From Burkholderiaceae bacterium (GTDB lineage: Bacteria > Pseudomonadota > Gammaproteobacteria > Burkholderiales > Burkholderiaceae_C), in the NCBI GenBank assembly GCA_024235955.1, contig JACKLJ010000001.1:1101501-1165500 (forward strand): DNA of 64,000 nucleotides, given 5' to 3'. Within the stretch, counting starts at the first letter, position 1, and each line of letters begins with the position of its first letter. The translations under genes were made by a program, and so were the position numbers. Positions 56,243 through 64,000 of this stretch are shown here, piece after piece. The notes below the pieces were generated by a model, which did no database searches, was not told where the DNA came from, and was given only the letters and a program-made list of their open reading frames with translations.

Positions 56243-56292
56243 AATCAGGCGCTGGCCCTTTCACGGCGGTCGCAGGCAGCTATGGTTACAGG
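56243..56292 (-). repeat. Family A dispersed repeat upstream of moeA
   Basis: AAAATCAGGCGCTGGCCCTT, TCACGGCGGTCGCAGGCAGC and TATGGTTAC are the reverse complement of the family core, 20 bp before the moeA start. Confidence 0.85.
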
Positions 56293-56342
56293 AGCAAATG
56301 AAATGGCCTTGGCGGCTGGCATGGAGGCGGTGTGTGGACGCT

Positions 56343-56397
56343 GGTTCTGTTCACCCTGAGCTTGTCGGAGGGCTTCGACAAGCCCAGCCTGAACGGG
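56343..56397. repeat. REP-like palindrome
   Basis: GTTCACCCTGAGCTTGTCGG, AGGGCTTCGACAAGCCCAG and CCTGAACGGGAG: the two halves GAGCTTGTCG and CGACAAGC pair around a short loop, and outer GTTCA pairs with TGAAC. This is the widespread proteobacterial REP-type pattern and is distinct from families A and B. Confidence 0.75.
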
Positions 56398-56482
56398 AGC
56401 AGGGCATGCACGGCGCCCGAGCCATGGGACGACGCGGCAGAGCGCCGCCGCATGGCGGCCGGCCGCGGGCAGGCCGGGCACG

Positions 56483-57124
56483 TCAGCGGCCCTCCAGCGC
56501 CTTCAGCTCCGCCAGCGTGTTGGCATTGGCGAAGGCGTGCGGCGCATCGTCGGGCCCGTCGAAGGGCACGATGACCTGGCGGTGCTGCGCCGTCCAGGCG
56601 TCGATCTTGCGGCCGCCACCGTGGGTGAAGCGCACCAGGCTTTCCAGCAGCTCGGCGCGCAGCAGGCAGAACACCGGCTGGGGGCGCACGCGGGTGGTGC
56701 CGTCCGCCCCGGCCTCGGGTGCGGCGGCCATGGCGATTTCGGCGTCCTGCCCAAGCAGGGCCTGCGCAAGGCGCTCACAAAGCGATAGCGGGAAGTACGG
56801 CACGTCGCACGGCACCGTGAGCAGCAGCGGAGTCTCGCAGCGCTCCAGCCCGGTCAGGAAACCGGCCAGCGGGCCCGCGTAATCGGCCAGCGCGTCGGGC
56901 CACACCGGCACGCCGAAGGCCTCATAAGCGCCCAGGTTGCGGTTGGCGTTGATCATCACGTCGGCCGGCAGCAACGTCTGCTGCTGCAGCCGCATCAGCG
57001 CGTGCAGCGCCAGCGGCGTGCCCTGGAAGTTCTGCAGGCCCTTGTCCACCCCGCCCATGCGGCTGCCGCGGCCGCCGGCGAGGATGAGGGCGGTGATGTC
57101 GGCACTGGCTGTCGGATGGGTCAT
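56483..57124 (-). CDS. mobA: Molybdenum cofactor guanylyltransferase
   Basis: A 213-residue enzyme that attaches GMP to molybdopterin. The nucleotidyltransferase signature is ALILAGGRGSRMGGVDKGLQ (about residue 12), then INANRNLGAYEAFGVPVWPD, and the metal-binding Asp in LTVPCDVPYFPLSL (about residue 103). It lies 34 bp after moaA; 259 bp with repeats separate it from moeA. Confidence 0.95.
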   Translation of the reverse strand: MTHPTASADITALILAGGRGSRMGGVDKGLQNFQGTPLALHALMRLQQQTLLPADVMINANRNLGAYEAFGVPVWPDALADYAGPLAGFLTGLERCETPLLLTVPCDVPYFPLSLCERLAQALLGQDAEIAMAAAPEAGADGTTRVRPQPVFCLLRAELLESLVRFTHGGGRKIDAWTAQHRQVIVPFDGPDDAPHAFANANTLAELKALEGR

Positions 57125-57158
57125 GCACCGAGTATGCGCGATGCGGCGTTTGCTCGGT

Positions 57159-58304
57159 TTACCCGCCGATGTAGCTCATCTCCACCCGCCGCATGCCCTG
57201 GGCCGCGTCCGCAGGCAGGCTGGCGCGCAGTTCGCTGTAATGGTCGGTGCGGCCCTGCCAGATGGCGGCGATGGCGGCTTCGATGTCGGCGTCCGGCACG
57301 CCACCACGGCCGTCGCCGCGCATCAGGGCGCGCAGGTCGTAGCCCTGGCCGGCGAAGAGGCACAGGAACAGCTTGCCATCCATGGACAGGCGGGCGCGGT
57401 TGCAGTCGCCGCAGAAGGCCTGGGTGACGCTGCTGATCACGCCCACCTCGCCCAGCGTGGGGTCGTGGCGGCCGTCCGGGCCGGCGTAGCCCCAGCGCTC
57501 GGCGGTTTCGCCCTCGGCGGTGGCGCCCAGCGGTACCAGGGGGAATTCGGTCTGCAGCAGACGGATCACGTCGGCGCTGGGCAGCACCTCGTCCATGCGC
57601 CAGCCGTTGGTGGCGCCCACGTCCATGTACTCGATGAAGCGCAGCACCACGCCGGTGCCGCGAAAGTGCCGCGCCATGGGCAGGATCTGGCTGTCGTTGG
57701 TGCCGCGCTTGACCACCATGTTGACCTTGACGGGCGACAGGCCGGCGTGCTGCGCGGCCTCGATGCCGGCCAGCACGTCGGCCACCGGGAAATCGACGTC
57801 GTTCATGCGACGGAACACGGCGTCGTCCAGGCCGTCCAGGCTGACGGTCACGCGGTCCAGCCCGGCTTCGCGCAGCGAGCGCGCCTTGCGCGCCAGCAGC
57901 GAGGCGTTGGTGGTGAGCGTGATGTCCGGCTTGTCACCGGCCGGCGTGCGCAGCGCCGCCAGTTGCCCGATCAGCGTCTCGATGCCCTTGCGCAGCAGCG
58001 GCTCGCCGCCCGTGAGGCGCAGCTTGTGCACGCCGTGGGCGACGAACAGCCGCGCCAGCCGGGTGATCTCCTCGAAGCTCAGCAGGGCGCTGTGCGGCAG
58101 GTACTCGTAGGCGTTGTCGAAGATCTCCTTCGGCATGCAGTAGCTGCAGCGGAAGTTGCAGCGATCCGTCACGCTGATGCGCAGATCGCGCAGCGGCCGG
58201 CCGCGCGCATCCAGCAGCGTGCCGGCCGGCGCGGGCGAGCTGGTGCGCGGGGTGGGCAGGGGCGCCGTGCGGTGGTCGACAAGGGGGATGACGCGTTCGG
58301 CCAT
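57159..58304 (-). CDS. moaA: GTP 3',8-cyclase (molybdopterin biosynthesis)
   Basis: A 381-residue radical-SAM enzyme for the first step of molybdenum cofactor synthesis from GTP. The radical-SAM cluster is TDRCNFRCSYCMPKE (about residue 47). LRLTGGEPLLRKG and TLTTNASLL follow. The second cluster is FCGDCNRARLSMDGKLFLC (about residue 303). The essential C-terminal GG (MSYIGG) is present. The start MAERVIPLVD is preferred to a far upstream ATG. First gene of the leftward moaA-mobA-moeA set. Confidence 0.95.
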   Translation of the reverse strand: MAERVIPLVDHRTAPLPTPRTSSPAPAGTLLDARGRPLRDLRISVTDRCNFRCSYCMPKEIFDNAYEYLPHSALLSFEEITRLARLFVAHGVHKLRLTGGEPLLRKGIETLIGQLAALRTPAGDKPDITLTTNASLLARKARSLREAGLDRVTVSLDGLDDAVFRRMNDVDFPVADVLAGIEAAQHAGLSPVKVNMVVKRGTNDSQILPMARHFRGTGVVLRFIEYMDVGATNGWRMDEVLPSADVIRLLQTEFPLVPLGATAEGETAERWGYAGPDGRHDPTLGEVGVISSVTQAFCGDCNRARLSMDGKLFLCLFAGQGYDLRALMRGDGRGGVPDADIEAAIAAIWQGRTDHYSELRASLPADAAQGMRRVEMSYIGG

Positions 58305-58449
58305 AAGCGGCCGATTATCAAGGAGCCGGGAAGCCGGCAGCGCTGGCGCGGGTTTGCAGGCGCGGGTTGCGCCGCCAGGCAGCCCTGCCCTTGCGCGGAT
58401 GGGCATGCCGCTGCGCGTTGGCCGCTTGCATGACACGGAGTGTTCAAAC

Positions 58450-58463
58450 ATACTACCCGGTAT
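58450..58463. promoter_or_regulatory. Palindrome upstream of the cyclase operon
   Basis: ATACTACCCGGTAT, inverted ATAC/GTAT halves, 20 bp before the cyclase ATG. Size and place suit a TetR operator; the last gene of the operon encodes a TetR-family protein. Inference. Confidence 0.5.
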
Positions 58464-58482
58464 CTTTTTGCCGGAGACAGCC

Positions 58483-59541
58483 ATGCCGAACCAGGAAACC
58501 AGGCGCTGGGTGCAGCGACCACCCGGCTCCACGTGGGGCGATTTCGGGCCCGACGACCAGCTTGGCCGTCTCAACCTGCTGACGCCCGAGAAGGTGCGCC
58601 AGGGCGTGGCCGAGGTGCGCGACGGCCGCTCGTTCTGCCTCAGCCTGCCGCTCGACTAGCCGGGCGGCAACGTGCTCAACCCCAACCGCCACCCGCCGGT
58701 GCTGCGGCCCACGTTGCGGCAGGGGCGCGTCAACTTCAACTTCCGCCTGGCCGACCTGGTCGAGGGCCGCACCGACGTCATCAGCGACGACCTGGCTATC
58801 CTCTACCTGCAGTACTCCACGCAGTGGGACGGCCTGGCCCACGTAGGCTCGTACTTCGACGCCGATGGCGACGGCCTGCCCGAGCCGGTCTACTACAACG
58901 GCTTTCGTGCCGGGCGCGAGGTGCAGGGGCCGGCCGAGCCGGCCGACGCGGGGCCGGCCGGTGCCGGCGCGCCCAGCACCTCGGCCGCGCACGCGCTGGG
59001 CATCCAGGCCATGGCCGAGAAGGTCGTGCAGGGCCGCGCGGTGCTGGTCGATCTGCACGCGCACTTCGGCGACGGCCGCACGGTGGTCGGCTACGAGCAG
59101 CTGGCCCGCGTGCTGGAGGCCGACCGGGTGGTGGTCGAGCCGGGTGACATCGTGTGCTTCCATACCGGCTTCGCCAGGCTGGTGTTGGGCATGGACCGGC
59201 AGCCCACGCACGAGGGCGTGGAGCAGGCCGCCAGCGTGCTCGACGGCGCCGACGAGCAGCTGCTGCGCTGGATCACCGACAGCGGGGTGGCCGCCATCGC
59301 CGCCGACAACTACGCCGTCGAGGCCTACCCGGCGCGGCACCGCGACGGCTGCTGCGCGGCGCTGCCACTGCACGAGCACTGCCTGTTCAAGCTGGGCGTG
59401 CATCTGGGCGAGCTCTGGTGGCTCACGCCACTGGCCGAGCATCTGCGCGCGGCCGGCCGCAACCGCTTTCTGCTGACGGCGCCGCCGCTGCGTCTGCCGG
59501 GCGCGGTGGCCTCGCCCGTGACCCCCGTGGCGACGACCTGA
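58483..59541 (+). pseudogene. Cyclase-family (kynurenine formamidase-like) protein with in-frame amber codon
   Basis: The frame from ATG 58483 (good Shine-Dalgarno CGGAGACAGCC) to the TGA at 59541 encodes a full cyclase-family (PF04199) protein of 352 codons, but codon 59 is TAG (58657-58659): LSLPLD-stop-PGGNVLNPNRHPP. In homologues this position is typically Tyr (LDYPGG), one base from TAG (TAC to TAG). Before it: TRRWVQRPPGSTWGDFGPDD, LGRLNLLTPEKVRQGV. After it: YLQYSTQWDGLAHVGSYFDA, with the His of the family's metal site. No frameshift elsewhere. Either a recent nonsense mutation, a sequence error, or readthrough. Restart at 58672 could give a truncated product. Confidence 0.85.
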
Positions 59542-59542
59542 G

Positions 59543-60523
59543 ATGCGCGTCCTTGTTTTAGGAGCCGGCGGCTTCATCGGTTCGCGGCTGGTGGCGCGCC
59601 TGCTGCGCGAGGGCCGCGTGGGCGACCGCCCGATCAGCGAGCTGTGCCTGTTCGACCTGTGCGCGCTGCCGGCGGTGGCCGGCGCGCCGTTTCCCGTGGC
59701 CAGCGTGCATGGCGACCTGCGCGATCGGCACGTGCTCGACCAGCTGTTCGAGCGCCCGGCCGACGTGGTGTTCCACCTGGCCGCCACGCTGACGCTGGAG
59801 GCCGAGACCGATTTCCGGCGCGGCATCGAGACCAACGTGCTGGCGTTCATCGAGCTGCTGGAGCGCTGCCGGCTGCAGGCGTCGGTGCAGAGGTTGGCGC
59901 CGATGCTGCTGTTCGCCAGCTCCATCTCCACCTTCGGCGGCGAGCTGCCGGAGGTGGTGGGCGACGACACTTTCCAGGCCCCGGCCACGTCGTACGGCAC
60001 GCACAAGGCCATCGCCGAGCGGCTGCTGGCCGACTACAGCCGCAACGGCTTTGTCGACGGCCGCGCGCTGCGCCTGCCCATCGTGGTCACGCATCCGGGG
60101 CCGGCCAGCGGGAGCATCTCGGACCAGGTCGCGTCGCTGTTGCGCGAGCCGCTGCGCGGCCAGCGGGCGGTCTGCCGCATGGCGCCGGACAGCCGCATGG
60201 CCCTGGCCTCGGTGGACAACGTGATCGGCGCTTTCCTGCGGCTGGCCGCGCTGCCGGCCGATGCCCTGCCGGCGGTGCGCACCATGAACCTGCCCGGGCT
60301 CACCGTCACGCCGGCCCAGCTGGAGCAGGCGGTGCGCCGCCGGCTTGGTGCCAATGCCGGCGCCTTCATCGAATGGCGCCCCGACGCCCAGGTCCAGCGC
60401 ATCATCGATGGCTGGCCGCGGGTCTTCACTTCCGAACGTGCGCTGGCACTCGGCATCCGCCCCGACGCGGATGCCGATGCGCTGGTCGACGCCTTCCTGT
60501 CCAGCGAGTCCACCAGGCCATGA
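59543..60523 (+). CDS. NAD-dependent epimerase/dehydratase family protein
   Basis: A 326-residue extended SDR. Cofactor motif GAGGFIGSRLVARLL (residues 7-21), HLAATLTLEAETDFRRGIET, the Ser-Tyr-Lys triad in FASSISTFGG and SYGTHKAIAE (about residue 154), and LRLPIVVTHPGPASG. It most resembles the D-erythronate dehydrogenase (DenD)-type group, but the substrate is not proven. One base separates it from the cyclase stop and it overlaps the monooxygenase start (ATGA), so the three are coupled. Confidence 0.88.
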   Translation: MRVLVLGAGGFIGSRLVARLLREGRVGDRPISELCLFDLCALPAVAGAPFPVASVHGDLRDRHVLDQLFERPADVVFHLAATLTLEAETDFRRGIETNVLAFIELLERCRLQASVQRLAPMLLFASSISTFGGELPEVVGDDTFQAPATSYGTHKAIAERLLADYSRNGFVDGRALRLPIVVTHPGPASGSISDQVASLLREPLRGQRAVCRMAPDSRMALASVDNVIGAFLRLAALPADALPAVRTMNLPGLTVTPAQLEQAVRRRLGANAGAFIEWRPDAQVQRIIDGWPRVFTSERALALGIRPDADADALVDAFLSSESTRP

Positions 60524-61830
60524 GCGATCTGCAGCAGCTTCCCGTGTGCATCATCGGCGCCGGCTCGTCCGGCGTGGCCGCCGCCAAGGCGCTGCACGCG
60601 CGGGGCGTGGCCGTCGAGGGCTTCGAGATCGGCTCCGACATCGGCGGCATGTGGCGCTACCAGAACGACAACGGCCTCTCATCCGCCTACCGCAGCCTGC
60701 ATATCGACACCAGCGGCGGCAACCTCGGCTACCCCGACCACCCGATCCCGGACAAGTACCCCGATTTCCTCTCCCACGCCGAGGTGCTGGAGTGGCTGGA
60801 AAGCTATGCCGAGCGCTTCGACGTCAGGCGCCACTTCCGCTTCAACTGCAAGGTGGAGCGCGTCGAGCCGGAAGAGGGCGGTGCCTGGCGGGTGACGCTG
60901 GCGGGCGGCGAGGTGCGCCGCTGCCGGGCGGTGATCGTGGCCAACGGCCATCTGTGGGATCCGCGCACGGCCAGCTTCCCCGGCAGCTTCGAGGGCGAGC
61001 AGATCCACGCCCACCACTACCGCACGGCCGAGCCCTTCAGCGGCAAGCGCGTGCTGGTCATCGGCATCGGCAACTCGGCGGTGGACATCGCGGTCGACGT
61101 GTGCAAGAGCGCCAGCCGCACCTTCGTGTCCACCCGCCGCAGCGCCTGGGTGATGCCCAAGTACATCATGGGCATTCCGGTGGACCGCTGGGGCGCGTTC
61201 TTCGGCCGCAGGCTGCGCCTGCCCACGCCGGTGAGCCGTACCCTGGTGCGCTGGCTGGCCTACCTGGTGGTGGGCGACCAGACGCGCTTCGGCGTGCCCC
61301 GGCCCAGCCACGCTATCTGGCGCGAGCACGCCACGCTGAGCCAGGAGCTGCTGCCCTACTGCGGCCACGGCTGGATCCGCATGAAGCCGAACGTGCGCGA
61401 GCTGCAGGGCCGGCAGGCGGTGTTCGAGGACGGTAGCGTGGAGCAGGTGGACGCCATCATCCAGGCCACGGGCTACAAGACCAGCTTCCCGTTCCTGGAC
61501 CCGGCGCTGTTCCAGGTGAACGAGGAAGTGCCCGCGTTGTACCGCCGCATGGCGCCGCCCGGCCTGCCGGGGCTGTTCTTCCTGGGGCTGCTGCAGCCGG
61601 TGGGGCCGACGATTCCGCTGGTGGAGGTGCAGGCCCGCTGGGTGGCAGCGCTGCTCGGCGGCGCCATGCGCGCGCCCGACGCCACCACCATGCAGCGCGA
61701 GATCGACGCGCACGTGCAGGCCGTGCGGCGGCGCTACGTGGGCTCGGCGCGCTACGCGCTGGAGGTCGACGCCGGCACCTACACCAGGCAGCTCAGGCGC
61801 GACATGGCCAGCGCGCAGGCGGGGTGCTGA
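60520..61830 (+). CDS. Flavin-containing monooxygenase
   Basis: A 436-residue class B flavoprotein monooxygenase. First FAD motif IIGAGSSGVAAAKAL (residues 11-25), GGMWRYQNDNGLSSAYRSLH with the group's Trp, the FMO fingerprint FEGEQIHAHHYRT (FxGxxxHxxxY) at about residue 158, NADPH motif VIGIGNSAVDIAVDV at about residue 180, and the ATGY motif late. Such enzymes oxygenate N, S or ketone substrates. Starts overlapping the SDR stop and ends overlapping the tetR start (TGATG). Confidence 0.93.
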   Translation: MSDLQQLPVCIIGAGSSGVAAAKALHARGVAVEGFEIGSDIGGMWRYQNDNGLSSAYRSLHIDTSGGNLGYPDHPIPDKYPDFLSHAEVLEWLESYAERFDVRRHFRFNCKVERVEPEEGGAWRVTLAGGEVRRCRAVIVANGHLWDPRTASFPGSFEGEQIHAHHYRTAEPFSGKRVLVIGIGNSAVDIAVDVCKSASRTFVSTRRSAWVMPKYIMGIPVDRWGAFFGRRLRLPTPVSRTLVRWLAYLVVGDQTRFGVPRPSHAIWREHATLSQELLPYCGHGWIRMKPNVRELQGRQAVFEDGSVEQVDAIIQATGYKTSFPFLDPALFQVNEEVPALYRRMAPPGLPGLFFLGLLQPVGPTIPLVEVQARWVAALLGGAMRAPDATTMQREIDAHVQAVRRRYVGSARYALEVDAGTYTRQLRRDMASAQAGC

Positions 61831-62471
61831 TGGAGTTGACCCAGGCGCGCCGCGAAATCCTGGAGGCCGCTGCCGCCTGCTTCATGGAGCAGGGCTTCCA
61901 CGCCACCAGCATCGACGTGGTGGCCCGCCGCATGGGCGCGACCAAGGGCCGCGTCTACCACCACTACCAGTCGAAGGTGGATCTCTTCTTCGACGTGCAC
62001 CGGCTCGGCATGGCGCTGCTGTTCGACGCCGTGGAGCCTGCGCGCCAGGCCCCGGGCGATGCGCTGCAGGTGCTGGCCGCGATGATGCGCGCCCACGCGC
62101 TGGCCATGTTCCGGCACCACGCGTTCGAGAGCGTGGTGGTGCAGGGCGTGCAGCTGCACCGCTTCGGCGCGCTGACGCCGCGCCAGCGCCAGGAGCTGGA
62201 TGAGCTGATCGCCAGCCGCGACCGCTTCGAGCAGCTCTTCAAGCAACAGGCCGCCGCCGCGCGCGACGCCGGCCTGCTGCAGGCGCCCGATCTGTCGGTG
62301 GCCGTCAAGACGCTGCTGGGCGGCCTGCAATGGTCGCTGATCTGGTACCGCCCGGAAATCGACGACAGCCAGGCCACCCAGGAACGTCTGGCCGACGCCA
62401 TGGTGAACCTGCTGGTGCAGGGGCTGGCCACGCGCCGCCAAGGCTCGGCGGCGGGCGGCCAGGGCGCGTGA
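61830..62471 (+). CDS. TetR-family regulator
   Basis: A 213-residue TetR-type regulator. N-terminal helix-turn-helix: RREILEAAAACFMEQGFHAT, SIDVVARRMGATKGRVYHHY, QSKVDLFFDVH (residues about 8-55), with a divergent ligand domain. It is last in the operon, coupled to the monooxygenase (TGATG). The palindrome at 58450 is a candidate operator, implying feedback control of its own operon. Confidence 0.93.
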   Translation: MELTQARREILEAAAACFMEQGFHATSIDVVARRMGATKGRVYHHYQSKVDLFFDVHRLGMALLFDAVEPARQAPGDALQVLAAMMRAHALAMFRHHAFESVVVQGVQLHRFGALTPRQRQELDELIASRDRFEQLFKQQAAAARDAGLLQAPDLSVAVKTLLGGLQWSLIWYRPEIDDSQATQERLADAMVNLLVQGLATRRQGSAAGGQGA

Positions 62472-62563
62472 ATCCGGGCGGGGCGCAGCCGCACCCAACG
62501 CGCAGCGTCCGCGGCAGCGCCGCGCTACCATCGCGCCACGTTCTTCCCCTCGCGGAGCTTGCG

Positions 62564-63076
62564 ATGACCCCCGTTCCCCGCCGTCTCTGGCTCACCTCCG
62601 CCGCGCTGGCCGCGCTGGCGCCGGCGCGCCTGCTGGCGCAGAAGAAATCCGAGCTTCCGCTGCCGGCGCTGGGCAGCGCCGTGCCGCTGGCGCCGGCGCC
62701 GCTACTGCTGGGCGGTGAGTTCCAGCCGGCGCAGGCCGAAGGCAAGGCGCTGGTGCTCTACTGGTGGGCCAGCTGGTGTCCGTTCTGCGCCCAGCAGAGC
62801 CCGGAGATGCAGAAGCTCTGGGAATCGCAGCAGGGCAAGGGCCTGCAGATGCTGGCGCTTTCCATCGACAAGACGCCCGAGCCCGCCGTGGCCTACCTCA
62901 GGAAGAAGGGCTACACCTTCCCGGCCGCCTGGCTCAGCCCTGAGCTTGCCAAGGTCTACCCCAAGCCCGAGGGCCTGCCCGTGACCGTGGTGCGCGGCAA
63001 GGACGGTCGCGTGGCGCAGGCGGAGAAAGGCCAGCTGTTTCCGGAGGACGTGGCGCAGCTGGCCAAGTGGATTTGA
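62564..63076 (+). CDS. TlpA-like periplasmic thioredoxin
   Basis: A 170-residue thiol-disulfide protein with an export signal containing paired arginines (PRRLWLTSAALAALAPARLLA) and the redox motif WWASWCPFCAQQSP (about residue 67). ALSIDKTPEPAVAYLRKKGY and GLPVTVVRGKDGRV follow as in TlpA/ResA proteins. It probably reduces periplasmic thiols. Start supported by GCGGAGCTTGCG. Follows the tetR gene after 92 bp but is probably a separate unit. Confidence 0.9.
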   Translation: MTPVPRRLWLTSAALAALAPARLLAQKKSELPLPALGSAVPLAPAPLLLGGEFQPAQAEGKALVLYWWASWCPFCAQQSPEMQKLWESQQGKGLQMLALSIDKTPEPAVAYLRKKGYTFPAAWLSPELAKVYPKPEGLPVTVVRGKDGRVAQAEKGQLFPEDVAQLAKWI

Positions 63077-63107
63077 CGCCCCGAGCGGCCAGCGACCTGC
63101 CGGCCGC

Positions 63108-63170
63108 TTTATTTTTGATAGCTGCCTGCGGCCGTTGCTGAAGGGCTGCAGGCCTGTTTGGCTTGAAAAT
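63108..63170 (+). repeat. Family A dispersed repeat after the TlpA-like gene
   Basis: TTATTTTTGATAGCTGCCTG, CGGCCGTTGCTGAAGGGCTG, CAGGCCTGTTTGGCTTGAAA and ATC: an excellent copy, between convergent genes, touching the stop of the SDR gene. Confidence 0.92.
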
Positions 63171-63931
63171 CAGACGCAGCGCGCGCCATCCACCTCGATG
63201 TTGACGCCGCTGATGAAGGCGGCCTCGTCGCTGGCCAGGTAGAGCGCGGCGTTGGCCACGTCGAGCGCGGTGGAGAAGCGCCCGAGCGGGATGGTGGCCA
63301 GGAACTTGGCGCGGCGCGCCTCGTCCACCGGGCCGCCGGCGAACTCGGCCGACAGGCCGGTGTCCGGGTTGAACACCGGGTTGATGCAGTTCACGCGGAT
63401 GTTGTCGGGGCCCAGCTCGGCCGCCATCGACTTGCTGGTGACGATCACCGCCGCCTTGCTGCCGTTGTACCAGGTGAGGCCCGGGCGCGGGCGCACGCCG
63501 GCGGTGGAGGCGATGTTGATGAAGCTGCCACCGCCGCCGGCGCGCATGGCCGGAACGGCGTGCAGGGCCGACAGGTAGATGCTCTTCATGTTGACGGCGT
63601 AGACCTTGTCGAACTCGGCCTCGCTCACCTCGAGCATGGGGCGGTTGCGGTGCGTCCAGCCGGCGTTGTTGACCACCACGTCGAGCCGGCCGCCGAAGTC
63701 CTGCGCGGCTTTCACCAGCTTTGCCCAGTCGTCGCCCCTGGTCACATCACCGGCCACGAAGCGGGCCTTGCCGCCGGCCGCGTTGATGGCGGCGGTGACC
63801 TTCTCGCCCAGCTCGGCGTTGATGTCATTCACGATCACCGCCGCGCCTTCAGCCGCCAGCCGCCTGGCGATGCCTTCGCCGATGCCGCCGCCGGCGCCGG
63901 TGACGATGATGGATTTGCCTTGCACGCGCAT
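63170..63931 (-). CDS. Short-chain dehydrogenase/reductase
   Basis: A 253-residue classical SDR. Cofactor motif VTGAGGGIGEGIARRLA (residues 10-26), NNAGWTHRNRPMLEVSEAEF, and the Ser-Tyr-Lys triad in INIASTAGVRPRPGLTWYNGSKAAV (Ser about 139, Tyr about 152, Lys about 156). ASDEAAFISGVNIEVDGARCV is the usual C-terminus. Substrate unknown; NAD(H)-preferring by the Asp-Ile-Asn at the end of beta-2 (NDINAELG). The stop is at the edge of a family A repeat. Confidence 0.92.
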   Translation of the reverse strand: MRVQGKSIIVTGAGGGIGEGIARRLAAEGAAVIVNDINAELGEKVTAAINAAGGKARFVAGDVTRGDDWAKLVKAAQDFGGRLDVVVNNAGWTHRNRPMLEVSEAEFDKVYAVNMKSIYLSALHAVPAMRAGGGGSFINIASTAGVRPRPGLTWYNGSKAAVIVTSKSMAAELGPDNIRVNCINPVFNPDTGLSAEFAGGPVDEARRAKFLATIPLGRFSTALDVANAALYLASDEAAFISGVNIEVDGARCV

Positions 63932-64000
63932 GTCTGCTCCTCTTGTGGGTTGTTCCGTGGTTCGCAGTGAGGCCGCAGTTTAGTGCGACCCCGCCGGGCG
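63932..64000. other. Leader of the SDR gene to the window edge
   Basis: Contains the Shine-Dalgarno (AAGAGGAGCAGAC on the minus strand). Nothing else definite before the end of the window. Confidence 0.4.

Noticed and set aside
56224..56482. A gene in the 259-bp spacer between mobA and moeA
   Set aside because: The space is explained by a family A copy and a REP-like palindrome; remaining open frames are short and Arg/Ala-rich.
1..64000. CRISPR array, tRNA or rRNA genes, prophage, insertion sequences
   Set aside because: I looked for regularly spaced direct repeats, cloverleaf-like segments with CCA-type ends, and integrase or transposase proteins and found none. The dispersed repeats are not regularly spaced and have no spacers.

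Overview
This is a GC-rich (roughly two-thirds or more G+C), gene-dense stretch of a chromosome, almost certainly from a betaproteobacterium of the order Burkholderiales, most likely family Comamonadaceae. The evidence is the gene content and order (ffs / dnaX / ybaB / recR; gloB / methyltransferase / rnhA; the cco cluster), a Gram-negative porin with a C-terminal Phe, class I PHA synthase, and two families of dispersed intergenic repeats of a kind I associate with that family. There is no sign of prophage, insertion sequence, integron, CRISPR array or plasmid functions. The species is not identifiable from what I can see.

Layout. 1-9.9 kb: the 5' end of an EF-G-like GTPase, a DUF924 protein, a very large membrane-anchored patatin-like lipase, an RNase II-type exoribonuclease, a porin with a sigma-54-like promoter, a CoA-transferase and a TauE/SafE permease. 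10.2-17.3 kb: pobA (4-hydroxybenzoate 3-monooxygenase) divergent from an IclR/PobR-type regulator with a three-repeat operator, then a complete livKHMGF-type ABC importer with a terminator after the binding-protein gene. 17.7-22.3 kb: a FAD oxidoreductase, ftsY, selD and lgt. 22.4-26.3 kb: malonate/malonyl-CoA genes (decarboxylase, crotonase, malonyl-CoA synthetase). 26.4-36.2 kb: a LapA-like protein, a universal stress protein and the complete cbb3 oxidase locus ccoI-ccoS-ccoNOQP-ccoG-ccoH plus a small membrane protein, with three FNR/ANR-type boxes placed upstream of ccoI (shared with uspA), ccoN and ccoG. 36.3-40.3 kb: the 4.5S SRP RNA gene (ffs), dnaX, ybaB and recR. 40.5-49.3 kb: a NitT/TauT-type binding protein, mltD, gloB, a degenerate methyltransferase, rnhA, phaC and an adenylate-forming enzyme. 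49.5-54.9 kb: an MFS/LysR pair, small proteins, and a lower-GC NYN-LOTUS nuclease-like gene. 54.9-58.3 kb: moeA, mobA and moaA (molybdenum cofactor). 58.5-62.5 kb: a four-gene catabolic-looking operon (cyclase with an in-frame amber codon, SDR epimerase, flavin monooxygenase, TetR), then a TlpA-like thioredoxin and an SDR.

How the genes work together. The cco block is one functional unit: structural subunits, copper supply (CcoI), metal-centre assembly (CcoG, CcoH, CcoS) and oxygen-responsive control. pobA and its regulator feed protocatechuate catabolism, and the neighbouring importer may bring in the aromatic or an amino-acid-like substrate. The mat-like genes activate and decarboxylate malonate. 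The mo genes form one leftward unit.

The most unusual features are at the repeat level. A roughly 60-bp element (family A) occurs about 20 times, and at least five copies lie in frame inside genes (ftsY, crotonase, dnaX, methyltransferase, moeA), with another supplying the apparent start of the malonyl-CoA decarboxylase. A longer GC-rich element (family B) occurs seven times, always directly after a stop codon and always in the sense direction of that gene. Other notable items are a CcoP subunit with a fused OmpA-like domain, an A9 slippage site in dnaX, the amber codon in the cyclase, and the NYN-LOTUS gene that overlaps the end of moeA.
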